This document shows, piece after piece, positions 1-4,502 of a stretch of 5,949 nt of DNA (position 1 is the first letter of the stretch; every line of letters starts with the position of its first letter). Origin of the DNA: an uncultured Clostridia bacterium (GTDB lineage: Bacteria > Bacillota > Clostridia > Oscillospirales > Oscillospiraceae). Under the pieces are notes generated by a model. The model was not told the origin of the DNA. It saw only the letters and a program-made list of their open reading frames with translations, and searched no databases. The DNA lies in assembly GCA_945635805.1 (NCBI GenBank), contig CALZCW010000048.1, positions 1 through 5,949 on the forward strand, given 5' to 3'. Both the position numbers and the translations under genes were made by a program.

Positions 1-27
1 TCGCTTCCGGCTAAAGCCGAAAGCTTA

Positions 28-101
28 CTCATTCCGCTGCTCATCGCTTCCGCTCGCAACCACTTCGTTGGGTTGCTCGCGGTGAGAGACGGGAATGCGA
101 G
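28..101. repeat. Imperfect long palindrome upstream of the 5S promoter
   Basis: Complementary blocks nest around a loop at about 62-70. They are CTC (28-30) with GAG (99-101), ATTCC (31-35) with GGAAT (92-96), CTCA (40-43) with TGAG (83-86), CGC (51-53) with GCG (79-81), and GCAACC (56-61) with GGTTGC (71-76). The unpaired bases between blocks make it an imperfect hairpin about 74 nt long. The 9-mer TCGCTTCCG also occurs twice (1-9 and 44-52). There is no T-run after it, so it is a poor intrinsic terminator on the plus strand. It may be an intergenic repeat element or the tail of an upstream transcription unit. I see no credible gene in positions 1-111. Confidence 0.45.
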
Positions 102-111
102 AAAAAAGCGC

Positions 112-139
112 TTGACAAATGGAAAAAGCGTAGTATAAT
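112..139 (+). promoter_or_regulatory. Sigma-A promoter of the 5S rRNA gene
   Basis: The -35 is TTGACA (112-117, 6/6) and the -10 is TATAAT (134-139, 6/6), with a 16-bp spacer. The predicted transcription start is near 146. This is the best consensus promoter in the window, as expected for a stable-RNA gene. It shows that the 5S is transcribed independently and not only as the tail of a 16S-23S operon. Confidence 0.9.
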
Positions 140-145
140 AGAAAT

Positions 146-225
146 GTTTTCAGGGCAACCTGATGACAGATATACCAAAAGAACCGAACAAAAACCCAGC
201 GAAGCGGATTTTGTCCGGAACATAC
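146..225 (+). other. Structured leader of the 5S precursor
   Basis: About 80 nt lie between the predicted transcription start and mature 5S, with two visible hairpins. TCAGG (150-154) pairs with CCTGA (159-163) around a GCAA tetraloop (155-158), a classic GNRA loop. Further on, CCG and ACAAAA (184-193) pair with TTTTGT and CGG (209-218), with one A/C mismatch and a loop of about 15 nt. The leader has no tRNA signature and no plausible ribosome binding site followed by a start. It is probably removed during 5S maturation. Which nuclease does this cannot be told from the sequence. Confidence 0.55.
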
Positions 226-342
226 AGTTGGTGTTGATTGCAGTGAGGGTCCACCTGTTCCCATCCCGAACACAGAAGTTAAGCTCACTTGCGCCGACAA
301 TACTTTGCGGGCGACTGCACGGGAAGATAGGTAACGCCAACA
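226..342 (+). rRNA. rrf: 5S ribosomal RNA, solitary copy
   Basis: This is the RNA of the large ribosomal subunit central protuberance. It contains the nearly invariant 5S core ACCTGTTCCCATCCCGAACA and the following CAGAAGTTAAGC, then the GCGCCGA...TACTTTGCGGG and GGGAAGATAGG blocks. The terminal helix I closes GTTGGTGTT (227-235) on AACGCCAAC (333-341), with a single G-U pair. This sets the ends to within a base or two and gives a length near 117 nt, normal for bacteria. No 23S or 16S sequence precedes it. The gene sits between its own promoter and its own terminator, and the next gene runs in the opposite direction. The mature ends are estimates. Confidence 0.95.
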
Positions 343-345
343 TTG

Positions 346-378
346 AAAAGAACTCGCTCATTTGAGCGAGTTCTTTTT
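346..378 (+). terminator. Rho-independent terminator of 5S, probably shared with the convergent CYTH gene
   Basis: The two perfect 15-nt arms (346-360 and 363-377) contain AACTCGCTCA and TGAGCGAGTT, and a T-rich run ends at 378. The innermost pairs must open to form the loop. In the minus direction the hairpin ends in TTTT (349-346), about 24 nt past the CYTH stop codon. It can therefore serve both converging genes, more weakly for the minus strand. Confidence 0.9.
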
Positions 379-400
379 CTATCTTATAGGTGCTTTTCGG

Positions 401-1006
401 TCAAATCAGCGCCCTTGCTCGTGCAAATTTGCTCTTGTTTTGGTGCTTCAGGCCATAGCGCGTTTGTAACATGGCGGCCAGGGCTTCCATCTCTGTCGGT
501 GCGCCTTCGTAAAGCTCTATTTCCAGCTCCGCAAAGGGTAACTGCTGGTTTTTTCCGTGCAGGATGCCGTGATCTCCCGCCAGTTCGGCGCGGCTGCCGT
601 CGGAAAAGCGGAGCATGACGCTTTTTCGTGTAAATTCCGCGCCGCAGACAGGCTGAACATCACCTGCGCCGTAGAGATAGAGAAGCTCCATGGGCGCGCC
701 GCTTTTCATCAGGGCTTCTATGCTTTCCTCGTTGATCTCAGCGGCGCTGATCTGCCACTCGCCGCGCACACGGGGGTCCTCCGTCGGCGCCTTGACGCAG
801 ACAACGCTGTTTTTCCCTTCCATGCGGTGGCGCAGCGTCCAAAAATGTGAGGAAAACCGCCGATCCGGGCTGTCATAATAGGTGGTTTTCATGAGGCGCT
901 CCTGCCACGGCCCGTCGACCAGTGCGGCGATGGTGTCATCTGCCAGAATACGTTCCAGCGCCGCTTCCCCGTCAACAGCCAATTTGATCTCCAGTTCTCT
1001 GCCCAT
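401..1006 (-). CDS. CYTH-domain (triphosphate tunnel metalloenzyme) protein
   Basis: This is a 201-residue protein made almost entirely of one CYTH domain. The domain's eight-stranded tunnel binds triphosphates with divalent metals. The N-terminal signature ExExK is present as E4-L-E6-I-K8. Other tunnel motifs are TTYYDSPD (41-48), LRHR (58-61), K72 in VCVKAP, RGEW (81-84), TRKS (126-129), AELEIEL (159-165) and KSKFARA (191-197). Family members include inorganic triphosphatase, thiamine triphosphatase and class IV adenylate cyclase. Bacterial stand-alone forms are most often triphosphatases, so that is my guess, but the substrate cannot be read from sequence. The start at 1006 is favoured because GGGAGG lies 5 nt upstream (complement of 1012-1017) and ExExK then falls at the very N-terminus. 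A 25-residue upstream in-frame extension is open but would run through that ribosome binding site and the promoter. It is divergent from spoIIE and has no signal peptide or membrane segment. Confidence 0.88.
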   Translation of the reverse strand: MGRELEIKLAVDGEAALERILADDTIAALVDGPWQERLMKTTYYDSPDRRFSSHFWTLRHRMEGKNSVVCVKAPTEDPRVRGEWQISAAEINEESIEALMKSGAPMELLYLYGAGDVQPVCGAEFTRKSVMLRFSDGSRAELAGDHGILHGKNQQLPFAELEIELYEGAPTEMEALAAMLQTRYGLKHQNKSKFARARALI

Positions 1007-1031
1007 AGATGCCTCCCAAGGTGTTTTTTTC

Positions 1032-1060
1032 ATCATATCATCTGCTGCGCGGCCTGTCAA
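1032..1060 (-). promoter_or_regulatory. Sigma-A promoter of the CYTH gene
   Basis: Reading the minus strand, the -35 is TTGACA (1060-1055, 6/6) and the -10 is TATGAT (1037-1032, 5/6), separated by exactly 17 bp. The predicted start is near 1025, giving a leader of about 19 nt that contains the GGGAGG ribosome binding site. It supports the start codon at 1006. Confidence 0.82.
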
Positions 1061-1098
1061 ATCGAAAATCGCCCGACACAAATTTCCCGTCGCATTTC

Positions 1099-1131
1099 CC
1101 GACAGCTTTGGCCCGGGGCCTGTGATAAAAT
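1099..1131 (+). promoter_or_regulatory. Candidate spoIIE promoter with long spacer and Spo0A-like sites
   Basis: The extended -10 TGATAAAAT (1123-1131) matches TGnTATAAT with one mismatch. No -35 is found at 17 bp, but CCGACA (1099-1104, 4/6) lies 21 bp upstream. The spoIIE and spoIIG promoters of Bacillus subtilis are known for sigma-A promoters with 21-22 bp spacing that need Spo0A. CCCGACA occurs here at 1098-1104 and again at 1072-1078, each matching 5 of 7 bases of a reverse Spo0A box (TTCGACA). The -10 is well supported. The Spo0A dependence is inference from weak matches. Confidence 0.45.
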
Positions 1132-1175
1132 CGGGACAAATCGGGATTGACCGACGTTTGTGGGGAGGAAGCGCA

Positions 1176-3116
1176 ATGAAGAGCGGCGGGTCTCAACGGC
1201 TTTTGCCGAAACGCTGGCTGTCACGTCAGCGGCTGACGTCAGAACGGGGAAAACTGGCGCGGGACAGTATCCTTTTGGCGCTGAGCGCCTTTTCCCTCAG
1301 CGGTTTTCCGCTGTTTGGCAAGGAGATGCCCTTGGCGGCCTGCCTGATTACGGCCATGCCCTTTGGTCTTCGGACCCTGACGGCGGCTTTGGGCGCCATC
1401 GCCGGCTACGCGGTGTTTTGGGGGACGGACGCGGCGGCGATGCTGGCCCTTTCAGCGCTTCTCTTCTCTGCGTCAGCGGTTTTTCAGGGGACGGAACTGC
1501 CGGGAAGACGTTGGTTCTATCCGGTCCTGAGCGCCTGTGTATGCGCTCTGCTGGGCAGTATCAGCCTGTTTGGCGGTGGCAGTGTGAGTCTGTGGCTGAT
1601 CCAGGTCATTCTGGCCGGGCTGGGCGCATGGCTTAGTCGCAGTGCCCTGCTCTCCAACCGCAGCGCCGGAGCGGTGTTTACGGCGGCTATGGCAGCCGGC
1701 CTCAACAGTCTGTTCCCACAGATCCCGCTCGGTCTGGGCTGCGCGGTGGCTATCTGTGTGGCGGGGGAGGATGCGGCTGCCGCGGCGCTGCTGGGACTTG
1801 CCATTGACCTCAGCGCAGGCGCTGCACCGGTGGTCACTGCTGCCCTGATGGCGCCGACGCTGCTCTGTCAGGCCCTTCCGCGGCGGGACAGGCTTCTGAC
1901 TGCGGCGACCTATTTGTTGCTGACGAATCTGACGCTGCTACTGTTTGGACAGGCTACACTGGCAGGCGCGCTCTGTATTACGGCGGGAGCGGCTGCGGGT
2001 TGCCTGTGCCGCAAGTCGGCGGCGGGAAGTCTGCGCCTGTCGGCGCAAAACCGGGAAAGCGCAGCCGTGCTGAATAATGCGGCGGAGGTCCTGGAGCTGC
2101 TTTGCCGCCGTCTGCCCAAGACGGTGACGCCTGCCTCAGCCAGTGAAGCCGAGAGTGTCTATGATGGCGCGGCAGAGCGGGTGTGTCGCTGCTGTGCGCG
2201 CTTTCACCGCTGCTGGGAGCATCACGCAGGCGAGACTTACCGCGCCCTCACCGGCGCGGCAAGAAGGATGATCGAAAAGGGCGTGGTCGAGGCGGCGGAT
2301 TTTCCGTCGGAATTCCGGGAAAACTGCTGTCATGTGGAGGGATTTGCCACGGCGGTGAACCAGGAACTGGAGGGGATGCTCTACCGCAGGCGCTACCGCA
2401 TGGAGCTTTCCGAGAGCCGCCAGGCTGTTGCCGAGGAGTTGGAGAGTCTGGCCGCCTATCTGCGCTCTGCGGCGATACGGCGGCCCAAGGGCACGGAGGC
2501 GGCCTTCCGGCCAGTGGTTGGCCTTTGCTCCATGGGCAGAAACGGCGCACGGGTCAACGGCGACCGGGGCGCTTGCTTTGCCGGACCGGTGCTGGACTAT
2601 TTCGTCCTGCTGTGCGACGGAATGGGAACAGGGGAGGAGGCATCTCTGTGCAGCGCGGAAACCGTCCGGCTGCTGGAACGGCTGCTGCGGTCCGGTCTGG
2701 CACCGGAACAGGCGCTGCGGATCCTCAATAGTATGGAGTTACTCAGCGGCGATGAGGCGTTTACCACGGTGGACCTTCTGCACATCCATTTGCAAAACGG
2801 CAGAGCGGAGCTGTATAAGTGGGGGTCGGCGGCGTCCTATTGGCGCGGCGGAGAAAAGGTAAAAAAAATCGGGACAGACACGACACCGCCGGGTGCAGGC
2901 GTGGGAGGAGGTCACGCACCGGAGTGTTATGAGCTGTCCCTGAAGCGGGGAGAAATGCTTGTCCTTGCCACCGACGGCGCGGATGGGGAGGAGACAGAAG
3001 CGGCCATTGCGGCGTTCCGCGGACAATCGCCGCAGGAGCTGGCGGCGCTTCTGATTTCCGGGCAGCCGGCCCAGGACGATATGACGGCGGTGGTGATATC
3101 TTTGCAGCCGTGCTAA
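1176..3116 (+). CDS. spoIIE: Stage II sporulation protein E (SpoIIE) family serine phosphatase
   Basis: SpoIIE is a membrane PP2C phosphatase that acts at the asymmetric septum. It dephosphorylates the anti-anti-sigma factor SpoIIAA so that sigma-F becomes active in the forespore. The 646-residue product starts with a basic stretch (1-30), then about ten hydrophobic segments between 31 and 280, as in the family. A soluble middle region (281-445) holds a cysteine cluster (C337, C339, C340, C346, with C346-W347) and a second pair (C384-C385). The C-terminal PPM/PP2C domain (about 446-646) keeps its metal-binding aspartates: D463 in NGDRG, D481 in CDGMGTGEEA, D600 in ATDGADG and D634/D635 in QDDMT. 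The ATG at 1176 is chosen because GGGGAGG (1162-1168) lies 7 nt upstream. The longer open frame back to 882 overlaps the CYTH gene and is not real. It is shorter than the 827-residue Bacillus protein, mainly in the middle region. No clear terminator follows, so read-through into the next gene is possible. Confidence 0.92.
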   Translation: MKSGGSQRLLPKRWLSRQRLTSERGKLARDSILLALSAFSLSGFPLFGKEMPLAACLITAMPFGLRTLTAALGAIAGYAVFWGTDAAAMLALSALLFSASAVFQGTELPGRRWFYPVLSACVCALLGSISLFGGGSVSLWLIQVILAGLGAWLSRSALLSNRSAGAVFTAAMAAGLNSLFPQIPLGLGCAVAICVAGEDAAAAALLGLAIDLSAGAAPVVTAALMAPTLLCQALPRRDRLLTAATYLLLTNLTLLLFGQATLAGALCITAGAAAGCLCRKSAAGSLRLSAQNRESAAVLNNAAEVLELLCRRLPKTVTPASASEAESVYDGAAERVCRCCARFHRCWEHHAGETYRALTGAARRMIEKGVVEAADFPSEFRENCCHVEGFATAVNQELEGMLYRRRYRMELSESRQAVAEELESLAAYLRSAAIRRPKGTEAAFRPVVGLCSMGRNGARVNGDRGACFAGPVLDYFVLLCDGMGTGEEASLCSAETVRLLERLLRSGLAPEQALRILNSMELLSGDEAFTTVDLLHIHLQNGRAELYKWGSAASYWRGGEKVKKIGTDTTPPGAGVGGGHAPECYELSLKRGEMLVLATDGADGEETEAAIAAFRGQSPQELAALLISGQPAQDDMTAVVISLQPC

Positions 3117-3145
3117 GGTAAAAATACCATATCTTGTGTATATAA

Positions 3146-3154
3146 TTTGTCGAA
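3146..3154 (+). promoter_or_regulatory. Consensus Spo0A box
   Basis: TTTGTCGAA at 3146-3154 contains a perfect match to the 7-bp Spo0A box TGTCGAA, with the preferred flanking T bases. It lies 30 bp after the spoIIE stop codon and about 90 bp upstream of the predicted start of the HTH-TPR gene. A TATAAT string at 3141-3146 overlaps its first base, but it has no -35 at 17 bp (3118-3123 reads GTAAAA). Spo0A could therefore either regulate the downstream regulator from a distance or block a weak promoter here. A 7-bp match can occur by chance, but the intergenic position next to spoIIE raises its credibility. Confidence 0.5.
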
Positions 3155-3161
3155 ATACAAC

Positions 3162-3195
3162 ATTTGGGAAATATTATTTCCCGAATTTCGGAAAA
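3162..3195. promoter_or_regulatory. Overlapping palindromes, candidate operator
   Basis: A 17-bp perfect inverted repeat, GGGAAATA-T-TATTTCCC (3166-3182), extends to 25 bp (3162-3186) with a single mismatch. A second inverted repeat, CCGAA-T-TTCGG (3181-3191), overlaps its right end and extends to 3177-3195 with one mismatch. Both sit 13-46 bp upstream of the -35 of the HTH-TPR gene. No T-run follows, so a terminator is unlikely, although a short hairpin could form after spoIIE. A dimeric DNA-binding protein site is the best reading. The adjacent HTH protein is the obvious candidate ligand, without direct proof. Confidence 0.5.
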
Positions 3196-3207
3196 TGCGG
3201 CGTCCGC

Positions 3208-3236
3208 TTGCTATTTTTGCCGCCTCCTGATATAAT
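3208..3236 (+). promoter_or_regulatory. Extended -10 promoter of the HTH-TPR regulator gene
   Basis: The -10 TATAAT (3231-3236, 6/6) is preceded by TGA, giving an extended -10 element (3228-3236). TTGCTA (3208-3213, 4/6) lies 17 bp upstream as the -35. The predicted start is near 3243, only a few bases before the AGGAGGTGA ribosome binding site (3245-3253). The leader is therefore extremely short, about 16 nt. Confidence 0.75.
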
Positions 3237-3258
3237 CGGGGGACAGGAGGTGAGCGGC

Positions 3259-4407
3259 ATGAAGGACCGGCTTTTCGGATTTATCATTCGCAGGGAGCGC
3301 GTGTGCCGCGGCTGGAGCCAGGAGGGCTTGTGCCGCGGCATCTGCGCCGTATCCTATCTGTCCAAGATCGAACAGGGCAAGGCTGTACCCACGGAGGAGA
3401 TACTCCGCCTGCTATACCGGCGGCTGGAGCTGCCCTGGGCAGAGGCGGACCAATGGGAGAAATTGGTGCAGACCTGCTATGACGCCCTCTATTCCGGAGC
3501 GTTGTTTTGGCGGGAGGACCTGCAAAAGAAGGTCGAAGAAGCGAAGGAAGCCGCTGCCTACAGCGTTTATGCACCGGATCTTGCTCTGCTTTACGGGCTG
3601 CTGCAGACGCCGGGACAGCCTGCCGACGAGGCCTATGAGCCTTATTTTGACCGTCGCCGCCTTGCGCTGCAGAGAAGCCTGCAGGGACGCCATGAGGAGG
3701 CGCTGTGTCTGGATCCGTCGCCGCTGCTCTATTTCCGCAGTGCCATGAGCGGCTATTCCTCCGGCGAAAACTATGCGCGGGTCATGGAGCATCTGCAAAA
3801 ATGCTACGATCTTGCGGCGGCGGAGGGCTATGTGGACCTGATGCTGGAGAGCAGCATGACCATGGGAAGCTGCTACAGCAATCAAAGGGACCTGGACAAC
3901 ATGGAGGCCCATTACCGTGTGGCAGAGCGGCTGGCACGGGCGTTGGGACGGGAAACCTATCTGCAGACCATTGCCTACAACCGCGCCGCCACACAGATCG
4001 AGGTGGGTGACTACGCCGGAGCATATGTGTATTTTCACGGGCTGACGGAGCACACCGCCATGTCGCTGCACAAGCTGGCGATTTGCTGCGAAAAGCTGGG
4101 CAAGCGCGGGGAGGCGTTCTCGGCCCTGGACCGGGCGGAGACGGAGGTGGAAAGCCCCGATTATGTGGATGCAGACCTTGCCCGGCTGATGTGCAGGCTC
4201 GTGCGTATGCGGCTGGAGAACCCCGACTATCTGCAAGACCCGCTCTACGGCGAGCGGCTGATGGACTGCTTTGCACGTTGCCGCGCCCAACTGCCCATCG
4301 GGTATGCGGTTTTCCACCTGCCCTGGGTTTTGGAATGGCTGAAAGCGTCGCGCCAATATAAAAAAGCCTATGAGATGATAGAGAGTTTTCCTGTCAAAAC
4401 GAAATAA
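3259..4407 (+). CDS. XRE-family HTH regulator with TPR-like C-terminal region (RRNPP-like)
   Basis: The 382-residue cytoplasmic protein opens with an XRE helix-turn-helix (about 5-58). Its R11-R14 and WSQEGLCRGI (19-28) lead into the recognition-helix part VSYLSKIEQGKAVPT (31-45). The form with GIC-x-x-SYLSKIEQG is typical of regulators such as PlcR, NprR and Rgg. The rest (about 65-375) is alpha-helical, with TPR-like alternation: MEHLQKCYDLAAAEGY (176-191), MEAHYRVAERLARALG (215-230), YNRAATQIEVGDYAGAYVYF (240-259) and LAICCEKLGKRGEAFSALDRA (273-293). In RRNPP receptors this part binds a secreted peptide. Here peptide binding is only inferred, and no small propeptide gene is visible beside it. 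The start at 3259 follows a perfect AGGAGGTGA (3245-3253). A 41-codon upstream open extension from a TTG would run through the promoter. It has its own promoter, a palindrome cluster upstream and its own terminator. Confidence 0.8.
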   Translation: MKDRLFGFIIRRERVCRGWSQEGLCRGICAVSYLSKIEQGKAVPTEEILRLLYRRLELPWAEADQWEKLVQTCYDALYSGALFWREDLQKKVEEAKEAAAYSVYAPDLALLYGLLQTPGQPADEAYEPYFDRRRLALQRSLQGRHEEALCLDPSPLLYFRSAMSGYSSGENYARVMEHLQKCYDLAAAEGYVDLMLESSMTMGSCYSNQRDLDNMEAHYRVAERLARALGRETYLQTIAYNRAATQIEVGDYAGAYVYFHGLTEHTAMSLHKLAICCEKLGKRGEAFSALDRAETEVESPDYVDADLARLMCRLVRMRLENPDYLQDPLYGERLMDCFARCRAQLPIGYAVFHLPWVLEWLKASRQYKKAYEMIESFPVKTK

Positions 4408-4418
4408 GAAAACAATAA

Positions 4419-4463
4419 CCGCTTGTTTTGAGAAAATTTTCTCAAAACAAGCGGATTTATTTT
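4419..4463 (+). terminator. Rho-independent terminator with a 36-bp perfect palindrome
   Basis: Two exactly complementary 18-nt arms abut at 4436/4437. The left arm begins CCGCTTGTTTTGAG (4419-4432) and the right arm ends CTCAAAACAAGCGG (4441-4454). The central AAAATTTT supplies the loop. A T-rich tail (ATTTATTTT, 4455-4463) follows, starting 12 bp after the HTH-TPR stop codon. The flanking A-rich side would allow termination in the other direction too. The same symmetry could bind a dimeric regulator, since it lies immediately upstream of the MFS promoter. Confidence 0.85.
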
Positions 4464-4475
4464 CTGTTAGCACCA

Positions 4476-4484
4476 TGATACAAT
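4476..4484 (+). promoter_or_regulatory. Extended -10 promoter of the MFS gene
   Basis: TGATACAAT (4476-4484) fits TGnTATAAT with one mismatch. The -35 region at 17 bp (4456-4461, TTTATT, 3/6) is weak and overlaps the tail of the preceding terminator. The predicted start is near 4491, at the GAGGTGAG ribosome binding site, so the leader would be only about 12 nt. Confidence 0.55.
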
Positions 4485-4502
4485 GAATGCGAGGTGAGAG
4501 AT

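Noticed and set aside
1055..1061. TGTCAAA as a Spo0A box upstream of spoIIE
   Set aside because: It is the reverse complement of the TTGACA -35 of the CYTH promoter, which explains the match fully.
1007..1081. A 25-codon N-terminal extension of the CYTH protein
   Set aside because: It would place translation upstream of the predicted transcription start and through the ribosome binding site. The ExExK motif belongs at the N-terminus of the domain.
882..1175. A 98-codon N-terminal extension of SpoIIE
   Set aside because: It overlaps the CYTH coding region and both divergent promoters. The ATG at 1176 has GGGGAGG at ideal spacing.
3117..3165. A 16-codon minus-strand ORF (MLYFDKLYTQDMVFLP) as a signal propeptide for the regulator
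   Set aside because: It has no Shine-Dalgarno sequence, no hydrophobic secretion segment and is too short to exceed chance.
3136..3258. A 41-codon TTG-initiated N-terminal extension of the HTH-TPR protein
   Set aside because: It runs across the Spo0A box, the palindromes and the promoter, and it lacks a ribosome binding site. AGGAGGTGA precedes the ATG at 3259.
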